DNA of 64,000 nt from Daejeonella lutea (GTDB taxonomy: Bacteria > Bacteroidota > Bacteroidia > Sphingobacteriales > Sphingobacteriaceae). The stretch lies in NCBI RefSeq assembly GCF_900168015.1, contig NZ_FUYR01000002.1, positions 310,001-374,000 of the forward strand, written 5' to 3'. This document shows, piece by piece, positions 53,463-61,844 of this stretch (position 1 is the stretch's first letter; each line of letters opens with the position of its first letter). The position numbers and the translations under genes are program-made. The notes under the pieces were generated by a model. The model made no database searches, was not told where the DNA came from, and saw only the letters and a program-made list of their open reading frames with translations.

Positions 53463-55574
53463 TTAAAAGAACTTCACGCGATTGTCTTTGATGTCCGCTT
53501 TGTCGCGCAGGACTTTAAATGCTTCGCCTGGTGCACGCTGTACAAGCGCCTGAGACACCTGAACCTTTTGTTTAAACACATTGGTGAGGGGTGCAGGACT
53601 TGAAAAGCCATTTACCACGAAAACGTAGATGCCGTTATCACCTTCGATCACTTCAGATAATTTACCTGGCTGTGACCCAAATATTGTTCCTACGAGCTTA
53701 TTTTCCTGAGCAATTCCAGGAATTACCGGGTTAGCAAAGACTATATTTTGAACTGGTGTAACCGGTCTGCCTGCTTTTTGTGCTACCTGCTCAATTGACG
53801 AAGCACCATTACGTGCTGCTGTCAACTTTTCAGTTAGCATACGTGCTTTTACCTTATTGCGAACTGCTGTCTCAATTTGCTTTTTAACCTGCTCAAGCGG
53901 AAGTGTTCCTTTTTCGAAGACATCAACAACTTTTGCTACTGCAAACTTATTGCCCATCTCGAATACTTGCTCTGAAACATCGCCTTTATCAGCTCCGAAA
54001 GCCCAGCGGATCATTTCTCTAGGATTATCAAGACCCGGAATAGAGGACTGGGTAGCTACTACATTTTCTGCAATCAGCTTAGAATAACCCGATTTTTGGG
54101 CACTTGCATCGAAAGACTCACCATCTTTGGCAGTGCTTAAAAAAGACGTCGCTTTCGAATAAGCTAGCTGCTGAGTTTTGCTGCTGCTTGCAAGAGACTT
54201 ATCTACCATCGCTATTTTAGCAACTCTTGAGCTTCCCACCTGGCCAGTGATCTTTATCACATGCACTCCAAATTGAGTTGTTACTACTTTAACATCACCA
54301 GTTTTACCATTGAAAACAACCTCTTCGAACGCCGGGATCATTGCACCCCGTGCGAAAGTTCCTAAATCTCCACCTTTATCTTTAGAAGCGTCCGTACCGA
54401 ATTTAGTCGCAAGTTCTGAAAAGCTTGCACCTTTAGCGATAAGTCCTGCAATAGAATCAGCTTTTGCCTTCGCTTTATCTACGCCACCTTCAGTTGCCGG
54501 GTTTATAAGAATATGACTTGCCTTTACCGAGTCTGGGCTTGATTTAATGTTAAGCACCTTAACCATTTTGTACTGGCCGTTGGAAAAGATTGGGCCAATG
54601 AATGCACCATTAGACGATGCGAAAACCGCCGAATCTAAAGCAGCCTCGAGTTGCCCTTTACGAACATAACTAACAGGCATTTTCGTCTCAGAGTTGATAC
54701 TCACGAAAAGGGAATCATTTGTTGCAGCACGGAAATCAGCCGCAGTTTTGTCAACAATAGCTTTAGTGTCTGCAGTGTCTGTCTTTGTTGGGTTAGCATC
54801 AAAAACAACATATTCAAATGTTCTTGTTTCCTGCAGGTTTTTGAAACGGTATTTGTTTTCGTTATAGTAATCTTTATAATCCTGGTCGGTGATTTTAGCC
54901 TGGTTATCCGGGATAGAAGCATATTCAAGATTTACGTACTTGAAGTTGGCCAGTCTGTTCCGCTGATTGTAATCTTCTTTAGCCTCAAGTGATGTAACAT
55001 ATAAACTGTTCTTCACCAGATTATTGTATTTCTGGGCAAGCTTGTTCTCACGAATGTTTAACAGAAATGAAGTCCACTGAATGCTCACCGGGCTTTTTGC
55101 ATCCTGAGTTTTAATATTATCCAGGAAGGAATTTAATTGAACCCTGTTCAGCTGGCCAGTTTGCGGATCGCCAAAGTTTTGCAGGATCTGCGGATCAGGA
55201 TTTTTACCGGTAATAAGATCATTCAGCTCATTTTTGCTCACCTGCAATCCCAGACGGTTTATTTCTTTATCCATCAAGATCTTAGAAACTTGCTGATTCC
55301 AGGTATTCTCGATGATATAGGAAGTCATTTGAGGATCCAAATTGCTTTGGCCCATCTGCTGTTTGAAGTTATTGGTATTCAATTCGACCTGCTCATTAAA
55401 CTTAAGCACAGAAATTGCTTCTCCATCAACCTCACCAACTTCCGTTTGATTTGAATTCATTAACGATCCGCCCATCTGAACCGCATCACTAACTAAAAAT
55501 GCAACTATTGCAAAACCAATCGCTCCAACGATGATAATCCCGGCACGGTTCCGCAAAAAACTCATTATTCCCAT
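53463..55574 (-). CDS. ppiD: PpiD/SurA-type periplasmic peptidyl-prolyl isomerase
   Basis: 703 residues. N-terminal membrane anchor (AGIIIVGAIGFAIVAFLVSDA) followed by a SurA-like chaperone domain (about 60-260), a parvulin domain at about 345-445 (VKASHILINPATEGG to TTQFGVHVIKITGQVGSSR), and a further SurA-like C-terminal region. Assists folding of outer membrane and periplasmic proteins at the Sec exit. End gene of the cluster purQ-coaX-OMP-lptC-ppiD, but separated from lptC by a repeat block. Confidence 0.93.
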   Translation of the reverse strand: MGIMSFLRNRAGIIIVGAIGFAIVAFLVSDAVQMGGSLMNSNQTEVGEVDGEAISVLKFNEQVELNTNNFKQQMGQSNLDPQMTSYIIENTWNQQVSKILMDKEINRLGLQVSKNELNDLITGKNPDPQILQNFGDPQTGQLNRVQLNSFLDNIKTQDAKSPVSIQWTSFLLNIRENKLAQKYNNLVKNSLYVTSLEAKEDYNQRNRLANFKYVNLEYASIPDNQAKITDQDYKDYYNENKYRFKNLQETRTFEYVVFDANPTKTDTADTKAIVDKTAADFRAATNDSLFVSINSETKMPVSYVRKGQLEAALDSAVFASSNGAFIGPIFSNGQYKMVKVLNIKSSPDSVKASHILINPATEGGVDKAKAKADSIAGLIAKGASFSELATKFGTDASKDKGGDLGTFARGAMIPAFEEVVFNGKTGDVKVVTTQFGVHVIKITGQVGSSRVAKIAMVDKSLASSSKTQQLAYSKATSFLSTAKDGESFDASAQKSGYSKLIAENVVATQSSIPGLDNPREMIRWAFGADKGDVSEQVFEMGNKFAVAKVVDVFEKGTLPLEQVKKQIETAVRNKVKARMLTEKLTAARNGASSIEQVAQKAGRPVTPVQNIVFANPVIPGIAQENKLVGTIFGSQPGKLSEVIEGDNGIYVFVVNGFSSPAPLTNVFKQKVQVSQALVQRAPGEAFKVLRDKADIKDNRVKFF

Positions 55575-55656
55575 ATCAATATTCTATTATAATTTTTAAA
55601 AGAGGGCGCAAGATACAAAAAATGGATAAAGTTTAATAAAAATGTAACAGCTTAAA

Positions 55657-55808
55657 AGAGTGGAGAATGGAGAGTGGAGAGTGGAGAATTCACGGGATAG
55701 TTTCACATTCTCAGTTCTCAATTTTTAACTCTCAACTGGCAACGCTGTGTTATCCGATTTCCAACTGTCAACCATCAACCGTCAACTGTCAACCATCAAC
55801 TGTCAACT
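55657..55808. repeat. Heptamer block with two repeat types between ppiD and lptC
   Basis: Left arm 55657-55690 (GAGAATGGAGAGTGGAGAG). Partner 55707-55738 (ATTCTCAGTTCTCAATTTTT and ACTCTCAACT). A separate CAACTGTCAACCATCAACCG series at 55759-55808 without a complementary arm. GGCAACGCTGTGTTATCCG lies between. The last unit is 2 nt from the lptC stop codon. Confidence 0.75.
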
Positions 55809-55810
55809 CC

Positions 55811-56398
55811 CTAAAATCCCTGTTTCTCCGTTAAGCTCAAATCCCCTGAAGCCTGCTCAATTTCATAGTATGAAAAATCCTGGGTGGCCCAAAAGTTCTT
55901 TCCGTACATGATATTTCCGGGAGTAGTAACACTTACCAGCTGATTGGAGAAAAACCTTCCTTTAGTTTCATCCCAAATAAGTTCCTCTGATTTAAAAGTC
56001 TCACCTTTATTATTGGTAACAACAACGTTTTTTCTCAACTCTACAACCTTTTCATTTTCACGTCTGATCGCATAATCCGATGTCACGCGGCTGGTCTCCT
56101 GCTGTCGGGTATCATAAAAAATGACAGTCACTCCCTTCTTCATCTCGATATAGGGCTTCTCCGTTTTATAATGAAGATACTCGGGGGTGATCATTTTGGC
56201 TTTGACGAAAGCCGAATCGCTGTATAGTACTGTTACTCCTGTAGATTTGTCCACTGGCACAGAAAGCTTTTTAGCAGAAATTTGCTCTACGTCTTTAAGG
56301 TTATTCTCGCAGCCGGTAATTAACAGGAGGCAAAGCACTGTAAGAATGGCACCGGTTATGCCCGCCGGCGGGCAGGATATAATACGGTGAATCCTCAT
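55811..56398 (-). CDS. lptC: LPS export periplasmic protein LptC (lipoprotein-type)
   Basis: 195 residues. LLLITGC is a lipobox, so it is lipid-anchored rather than TM-anchored. The LptC/OstA-like beta-jellyroll is shown by VTVLYSDSAFVKAKMITPEYLHY, MKKGVTVIFYDTRQQETSRVTSDYAI and SEELIWDETKGRFFSNQLVSV. Bridges LptB2FG to LptA in lipopolysaccharide transport. The N-terminal codons contain the perfect 16-bp palindrome TGCCCGCCGGCGGGCA (56359-56374), encoding CPPAG, which looks like an inserted repeat. 3 nt downstream of the OMP gene. Confidence 0.85.
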   Translation of the reverse strand: MRIHRIISCPPAGITGAILTVLCLLLITGCENNLKDVEQISAKKLSVPVDKSTGVTVLYSDSAFVKAKMITPEYLHYKTEKPYIEMKKGVTVIFYDTRQQETSRVTSDYAIRRENEKVVELRKNVVVTNNKGETFKSEELIWDETKGRFFSNQLVSVTTPGNIMYGKNFWATQDFSYYEIEQASGDLSLTEKQGF

Positions 56399-56401
56399 TA
56401 T

Positions 56402-57715
56402 CTATTCAATATAAGTTTTCTGGAACCACTTGTCATTGAGCGTAAACCCGAGATGAACATTGACGTATTTGTCGCTGACAAGATTATTTTTCTCCGTCCC
56501 TCTCTTGCCGATTTCGGTCGAAAGATTTATACGGTAGAAGGAAGAGCGGCTGCTTGGTAGCGGGAAGCCAAAACCAAACGTCAGTCCATATTGCTTAATA
56601 TCGTTTCCACCTATATTAATAAAGGTACGGTCGTACTTCATCCCCAGGCGATAATCAACCAGCTTCCAGTAGTTGTTGATTGAACTGGCATCAGGAGTTA
56701 CCTGACCACCAACAGCGACACCTAAACTATTGTTCAAGCCTCCGTTTACCGATCCTTCGCTATAGTCCGACCATTTGCCGTAAGACACATCCGCACCGAA
56801 CAACCAGGAATTGTTATTTTCAAAAGCAAAACCAACAGTATGAGTTAATGGCATGTTGATCTTGGTTTTACCACCCTTCAGGTAGTAGGTGCTATCAATA
56901 ACCCCCTGATCGTCGCCTTTCAGATTTCTTCTGTATCGGGTGGTGACTATATCATTTCGTGAATTAATTTTATTTCCCGTATTACTTGCGTAGCCCAGGA
57001 TCAATTTCGTCTTATCGCTTATATTCGCCTCATATTGAAGTCCTATGTCGAAGCTGAAGCCCCCAATTGAATGCTGGAACTGCGTACGTGAATTTAAGGT
57101 AGTTACATCATACCCACCTTCCTGTTTTGAGTCAAGGAAATCGATGGAGCGATTTTCTTTCAGGCTACCAAACAAGTACCCGATGTTAAATCCTAAGCTC
57201 AGATTTTTCCCGATCTTGAAACCATAGCCGGCATAAGCTTTAGACACACCTCCTTCACCGCCATATACGTATTCAACGTCATTGGTATCCAGGACTCCTG
57301 TATTCTTAAATTGATAGCCCAGGTCACTATATGGTACTAGTCCGAAACTAATTGCTGAAGTTCTGTTTACAGGAATACCAAAGTTGATATGGCTTAATGT
57401 CGAATTGAATTGGCTTTTACCAGTTACACCAGCTTTACTAAGGCTCCGAAGGTCCATGGACGCCCCAACTTCGAAAGCGGTCAGAGACAAAGTTGAATAG
57501 GAAGCTGGATTTGCCATGTTGATGTTATCATAGACACCAGGCTTACGAATACCCATACTGATACCACCCATACCCCGGGTTTGCGGTAAAAGTGAACCTT
57601 TAAGATCGCCGAGACCGAATTGAGAATACGGCGAGCTTGAAGTGGTCTGCGCTGCAGCGGATACACTGGCAGCAAGAATGGTAACAAAAAATATATTTTT
57701 AAAAATCTTTATCAT
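56402..57715 (-). CDS. Outer membrane beta-barrel protein (OmpP1/FadL-like)
   Basis: 437 residues with a signal peptide (VSAAAQ). Starts TTSSSPYSQFGLGDLKGSLLPQTRGMGGISMG, typical of FadL-like porins of Bacteroidota, then alternating strands with many Gly/Asn turns. The end (VHLGFTLNDKWFQKTYIE) follows a typical last strand. The role may be transport of hydrophobic compounds; not known. Overlaps coaX by 4 nt and is 3 nt before lptC, so it is in the same operon. Confidence 0.85.
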   Translation of the reverse strand: MIKIFKNIFFVTILAASVSAAAQTTSSSPYSQFGLGDLKGSLLPQTRGMGGISMGIRKPGVYDNINMANPASYSTLSLTAFEVGASMDLRSLSKAGVTGKSQFNSTLSHINFGIPVNRTSAISFGLVPYSDLGYQFKNTGVLDTNDVEYVYGGEGGVSKAYAGYGFKIGKNLSLGFNIGYLFGSLKENRSIDFLDSKQEGGYDVTTLNSRTQFQHSIGGFSFDIGLQYEANISDKTKLILGYASNTGNKINSRNDIVTTRYRRNLKGDDQGVIDSTYYLKGGKTKINMPLTHTVGFAFENNNSWLFGADVSYGKWSDYSEGSVNGGLNNSLGVAVGGQVTPDASSINNYWKLVDYRLGMKYDRTFINIGGNDIKQYGLTFGFGFPLPSSRSSFYRINLSTEIGKRGTEKNNLVSDKYVNVHLGFTLNDKWFQKTYIE

Positions 57716-58443
57716 TGTTGATTAATAACTTCGTTTAAACCAATAAGTACCAGATCAGGCTCGGTTTTCAAAGTGTGCGCAAAGATGCTATTTTTAAACC
57801 TGGTATCAAAAAAATTCGCATCCCCTCCACACAGTATAACCTGCAATTCAGCATATTGAGATCTATACCGCTCAATAAATCCGGCAATCTCCAAATAGGT
57901 ACCATTTACCACTCCCGAAAGCATAGAAGTTTCAGTATCATTTCCCTCCAGACCGTCGAACTCTTTCAGCGGAACCAAGGGAAGTCTCCCGGTAAAGTCG
58001 TGCATTGCACGAAGCCTCATTTTTAAACCCGCTGAAATACTCCCACCACGATAGACATTATCTTTGTCGATCGCATCATAAGTAATACAGGTACCTAAAT
58101 CAATCACCAGACAATTCTTCCCGGGATTTAACGCTTTAGCTCCAACCACGCCAGCCAGACGGTCAAGACCAAGTGTCTGGGGAGTTTTGTATTGATTATC
58201 TATCCCTGCATTTGCGGCTGAAAAGCGGATGTAATCGGTCTGCCCGACAAGTACTTTTTCTAAGTCCTCTATTCCATCTTTAACTGATGAAATAATACTT
58301 TGTTGTACAGGTGTTTCTTTTAAATACGATTGCAGCTTATCCTCGCTGAGTTCTTCAAGAACATTAAGGCTGACAAGTTTCTGATCATCAAAAGTGGCAA
58401 TCTTTGTACGTGAATTGCCAATGTCAATAACCAGTCGCGACAT
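57712..58443 (-). CDS. coaX: Type III pantothenate kinase
   Basis: 243 residues. First step of coenzyme A synthesis. Motifs: RLVIDIGNSRTKIATF (phosphate 1) at residues 3-18, LGLDRLAGVVGAK, CLVIDLGTCITYDAI (phosphate 2, with Asp) and GGSISAGLKMR. Complete. The last base of purQ and its first base coincide at 58443; the OMP gene overlaps it at the other end. Confidence 0.95.
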   Translation of the reverse strand: MSRLVIDIGNSRTKIATFDDQKLVSLNVLEELSEDKLQSYLKETPVQQSIISSVKDGIEDLEKVLVGQTDYIRFSAANAGIDNQYKTPQTLGLDRLAGVVGAKALNPGKNCLVIDLGTCITYDAIDKDNVYRGGSISAGLKMRLRAMHDFTGRLPLVPLKEFDGLEGNDTETSMLSGVVNGTYLEIAGFIERYRSQYAELQVILCGGDANFFDTRFKNSIFAHTLKTEPDLVLIGLNEVINQQ

Positions 58444-59135
58444 TACGCGTGTGCGATATTTAGGATAGACTCAAAGATGCCCAAACCGTCCTGATTGCCC
58501 AATATAGCATCAGCAGCACGCTCAGGATGTGGCATCAGTCCAAATACATTCCTGTTTACATTACATACACCGGCTATATTATTCAGGGAACCATTTGGAT
58601 TTGAAGCCGCAGAAACATTTCCATTTTCATCACAGTAATGAAACAGCACCTGATCATTATCCTGAATTTTCTTCAGAGAATCCGCATCAGCGAAATAGTT
58701 ACCCTCGCCGTGTGCTATCGGTATTTTCAATGCTTTCGCAGGATCAAGCAGGGATGTCATTAAGCTATTAGAAGTTGCCGGTTTCAGAAAGACATTTCTA
58801 CAGATGAATTTTCTGCTGGTATTGTGAAGCAAAGCTCCCGGCACCAAACCAGCTTCCGCAAGGATCTGGAAACCGTTGCAAATCCCGAGTACATATCCAC
58901 CCTTATTTGCAAATTGAATGATCTCCTGCATTAAAGGAGAATACTTCGCAATAGCACCTGAACGGAGATAGTCGCCGAAAGAAAATCCACCCGGCAAAAC
59001 AACAAAATCCACACCTTGCAGATTATGATCCTTATGCCACAAACGAATAACTTCCTGTCCCATTACCTGTTCCAGGACATAGATTATGTCTTCGTCACAG
59101 TTTGATCCAGGGAAAATTACAACTCCAAATTTCAT
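58443..59135 (-). CDS. purQ: Phosphoribosylformylglycinamidine synthase subunit I (glutaminase)
   Basis: 230 residues, class I glutamine amidotransferase domain delivering ammonia to PurL. Nucleophile Cys86 in VLGICNGFQILAEAG; His-x-Glu in LMPHPERAADAILG near the C-terminus. GFSFGDYLRSGAIA is family typical. First gene of the cluster, with no purL beside it. The region upstream (59136-60008) has no gene. Confidence 0.95.
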   Translation of the reverse strand: MKFGVVIFPGSNCDEDIIYVLEQVMGQEVIRLWHKDHNLQGVDFVVLPGGFSFGDYLRSGAIAKYSPLMQEIIQFANKGGYVLGICNGFQILAEAGLVPGALLHNTSRKFICRNVFLKPATSNSLMTSLLDPAKALKIPIAHGEGNYFADADSLKKIQDNDQVLFHYCDENGNVSAASNPNGSLNNIAGVCNVNRNVFGLMPHPERAADAILGNQDGLGIFESILNIAHA

Positions 59136-59334
59136 TATGATAAATTTTTATTTAGACCTGCACGAATCGAATCGAACCGGTTTATGCTACAAATCTATTC
59201 AAAATTTGAGACTGGTGAGGGGTTTTAGTGTTAAAAAAGGTTAAAAGGGCGCTTTCGCGCGCCAAATAATATTTATCCTCGCCTCATGGCCGAAGTTCAC
59301 ATACTTTATGTATTGGGTACAGTTTGCATTTTTT

Positions 59335-59950
59335 CCGCCTCGTGCCGGCGGACTGGCACTTACTTTTCCCTGCAGCTGGAAAAGTAAGCAAAAGAGCCGC
59401 CGCTGCGCCTGGCGCTATTAAAGCTTGTGCTGAGGCTACACCTGAAGTTGCCGCACCAGCCAATGCGGAATGACGGTGAACGGAGATTCAGTGCTTTGGC
59501 CAGAGAAGCGTACACATAGCTTAGCTGGTGTAGAGAGGCGTCCGCCTAAGGCGAACGCAGGCAAACGTACATGACGTGATGGAGGATCGGTGGGTACGCT
59601 GGGTAGCTGATATTAATAGTTCTTCTATCTCTGCAGGTTGCAGAACACGCCCTCCTAAGATTTGGCGGTAAAGGCGCGTTTTAGACCCAAATGTTTCTGT
59701 TAAAGTTTACCAGCAATTCAAGCAATGCAGAAGTGTTGCAGTCAAACTCAATTCTTGCACAAACATTCACACGGCTTGGATTGCGACATGGGGCTAAAAC
59801 GTGGATTTACAACAAATATTAGGCAGGCGCGGGCTGTTACTCGTTTTTGTTTATTGTTTATTAAGGCACTCGTGGTCTCCCGTTGGTCGGCATGCCTACT
59901 TTTTTGCCTGCAGAAAAAAGTAGGTGCTCTTCCGCCGGCACGAGGCGGGA
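59335..59950. mobile_element. 616-bp inverted-repeat-bounded non-coding element
   Basis: Both ends carry CCGCCTCGTGCCGGCGG (left 59335-59351, right inverted at 59932-59948) followed inward by an 11-bp hairpin with an 8-nt loop containing CTGCAG. Left hairpin: CTTACTTTTCC (59359-59369) with GGAAAAGTAAG (59378-59388). Right: CCTACTTTTTT (59895-59905) with AAAAAAGTAGG (59914-59924). Three stem pairs differ by compensatory changes. The 500-bp interior has no convincing gene; it holds GCGTCCGCCTAAGGCGAACGC (59538-59558) and TCTGCAGGTTGCAGA (59630-59644). Could be a MITE or a structured element. The remaining gap (59136-59334 and 59951-60008) shows only a GGGCGCTTTCGCGCGCC hairpin near 59249. Confidence 0.6.
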
Positions 59951-60008
59951 TCAATTTTGACCTAAAGCAACAGAATTAGTCCGGCCTGGGCGGACATGAG
60001 CGGGAACA

Positions 60009-60986
60009 TTAAAAAATTTGAAAATATACTATCCCTCCAACCAACACCAAAAACATACTTTCATAAAGCCAGACTTTCCCAGCATGAACAAAATAATACG
60101 CCATTAATACTGCTGCGGGGGGTGCGCATAAAAGAAAATGGTATAATCTGAGGTCTTCTTTCAGGTAGAATGACACCAGACCGATAATGAACATAAAAAA
60201 TAGTAGCTGAAACGATTTGCGAAGGTGAACCACGCTTCGGAAAAAATTCTTTTGCAGCTGGAAAAATCCCAGTACCAAAATAGCGGCAACAGGCAGGAGG
60301 ACAAGGGTATCGTAAAAATTAATCCGAAGGTTGGTGGGAAATTTTGATGTCAGTGGCAGCCAGATCCTATAGAACTGGTCCAGAGAGTCGTTCCAATAAT
60401 AAAAAACACCCAGGAAAAAGAAGATTGTTATGAAACCAGTGATCACGGCAAGCCACTCTCTCCAGTTAAAGGGCCGGAAAATAATGAGGCTGATCCAGAG
60501 AAGCGGAAGCATTGCAATAAAGGGAAAGTATATGAGCGTGCCTAATGCAACGATCATTCCCAGGTCATACATAACAGATCGAACTTCATCTCTTTTGTAA
60601 ATACTGAGGAAACGCTCCAACATCCACAATAAAAGGAAATTACAAAACAGGGCAGGACTTAATATCAGGAATGGGGTAAATAAACTCCCTGCAGAAATGT
60701 ATAGTAAGGCTGGCAGATACGTTGATTTCCCCAGAAGGTTATACGAATTTACGATCCAGTTGAAAAGCAAGGCTTGTACAAAAATCAAAAACGCCGCAAC
60801 ATAAATATTCGTTAGTGTTGGAAGTGAGTTTTCCGGAATTGGAACAAGCAACCTCGCAAAAGGCTCGATAAAATCAACACTGACCTGCTCAGGAAGATGC
60901 ATAAAAATACCGGCTCTCAGCAAAAGCGTGATAACCGCAAGGAAAAGGATATTTACAGGATTAATACTGCGGAACTGCTTGATCAT
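60009..60986 (-). CDS. Multipass inner membrane protein (DUF6427-like)
   Basis: 325 residues with about nine hydrophobic segments spread along the chain, starting with INPVNILFLAVITLLLRAGIF and ending with ESMFLVLVGGIVYFQIF. A charged loop LERFLSIYKRDEVRSVMYD and the motif FRPFNWREWLAVITGF are conserved-looking. Similar to the DUF6427 proteins of Bacteroidota, an assignment by resemblance. Function unknown. Stands alone. Confidence 0.75.
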   Translation of the reverse strand: MIKQFRSINPVNILFLAVITLLLRAGIFMHLPEQVSVDFIEPFARLLVPIPENSLPTLTNIYVAAFLIFVQALLFNWIVNSYNLLGKSTYLPALLYISAGSLFTPFLILSPALFCNFLLLWMLERFLSIYKRDEVRSVMYDLGMIVALGTLIYFPFIAMLPLLWISLIIFRPFNWREWLAVITGFITIFFFLGVFYYWNDSLDQFYRIWLPLTSKFPTNLRINFYDTLVLLPVAAILVLGFFQLQKNFFRSVVHLRKSFQLLFFMFIIGLVSFYLKEDLRLYHFLLCAPPAAVLMAYYFVHAGKVWLYESMFLVLVGGIVYFQIF

Positions 60987-61020
60987 ACATCGGCATTTGC
61001 TACAATATTAAGATAAAAGA

Positions 61021-61049
61021 GGGGAAAGGTGAAAGGTGAAAGGTGAAAC
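61021..61049. repeat. Short AAAGGTG array
   Basis: Three copies of AAAGGTG (GGAAAGGTGAAAGGTGAAAG) upstream of the membrane protein gene. The same heptamer recurs 230 nt on, in the DinB array. Confidence 0.7.
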
Positions 61050-61142
61050 AAAGCCCCGGAAGTCTCCCCAGCGATTTAAAGTTTAACGTTTCCTTAACAA
61101 TCTCCTCATTCCCGATTACGTAATTAGTATAAAATCTTTAAC

Positions 61143-61247
61143 ATGACCACAGAATTCATTATTCAGATCATACTACTTTTGATAATTGTTATCGTGGGGA
61201 TTTGGCTAAGTCCGTATGATGTGGGGTTTGAGGAGGAAGAACTTTGA
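61143..61247 (+). CDS. Small single-pass membrane protein (34 residues)
   Basis: ATG at 61143 to TGA at 61245-61247. It reads MTTEFIIQIILLLIIVIVGI followed by WLSPYDVGFEEEEL: one hydrophobic helix with an acidic tail. TATAAAATCTTTAAC just upstream looks promoter-like. Downstream it converges with the DinB gene through a heptamer hairpin that begins 3 nt after this stop codon, the position seen for real genes. Whether it is translated is unproven. Confidence 0.5.
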   Translation: MTTEFIIQIILLLIIVIVGIWLSPYDVGFEEEEL

Positions 61248-61250
61248 TTA

Positions 61251-61336
61251 GTTGAAAGAGGAAAGGTGAAAGAGGAAAGTTAAAGGGTCGATTATCCGTG
61301 TCGCACTTTTCACCTTTCACCTTTCACCTTTCAACT
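61251..61336. repeat. Heptamer inverted array (AAAGGTG type) between small membrane gene and dinB-like gene
   Basis: Left arm 61251-61281 (GTTGAAAGAGGAAAGGTGAA and on). Right arm 61304-61336 (TTTTCACCTTTCACCTTTCA). The loop holds TCGATTATCCGTGTCG. The right arm overlaps the last 20 nt of the DinB gene, including its stop codon. Confidence 0.8.
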
Positions 61337-61844
61337 GACGTGAAATTCTCTCAAGCTGCCGTGTATGGTGTTTCGTATGGATTTCGATAAACCTCCACCA
61401 TTGCTTTGCATTTAAGAGTCCCAGGCGGGGGTGCTTGATCATTTGATCCCTGTCGGCTTTATCCACTTTATCTTTGAGTTCTGAGAGACGCTTTCGAAAT
61501 TTAACAATCAAATTTGATGCTTCTTCTTTGCTTATGATCTTCACCATTGAGGCGATGCGCTCGGGTGCTTTGAATTTCCCTGGTGGGAGTCTACCAAAGA
61601 AAAGTATAGCCAAAACCTGCCAGGGGGTGCCCTTTTTATTAATGATTCCCGTTTTGAGAAAACACTTCTCAACAGCTATTAATGAAGCCAAATTTGATTG
61701 AAAGATATGAGAAAAGGTTTCAGAGTATGACCATTGTCCTTCTGCCGGACTTTGGGTAAATACTTCTTCCGATACCTCCTGTAAAAGGGTTTCATATTGG
61801 CCTACGGCTTCAATCATCGACTTGAAATGGCTGTTTACGCTCAC
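61317..61844 (-). CDS. DinB family protein
   Basis: 175 residues, DinB/YfiT-like four-helix bundle with the metal-binding histidines in QWSYSETFSHIFQSNLA (His at about 46) and RFIEIHTKHHTRQLERI (His-x3-His near 155-160). Members include metal-dependent thiol transferases and hydrolases; the substrate is unknown. The C-terminal QLKGER and stop codon TGA are encoded by the AAAGGTG array. Overlaps the YjjG-type gene by 4 nt, so the two are coupled. Confidence 0.85.
   Translation of the reverse strand: MSVNSHFKSMIEAVGQYETLLQEVSEEVFTQSPAEGQWSYSETFSHIFQSNLASLIAVEKCFLKTGIINKKGTPWQVLAILFFGRLPPGKFKAPERIASMVKIISKEEASNLIVKFRKRLSELKDKVDKADRDQMIKHPRLGLLNAKQWWRFIEIHTKHHTRQLERISRQLKGER

Noticed and set aside
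59725-59979. Open frames of 84 codons (plus) and 68 codons (minus, 59748-59954) in the 59-60 kb gap
   Set aside because: They overlap each other, run through the inverted end and hairpin of the element, and give no protein-like sequence.
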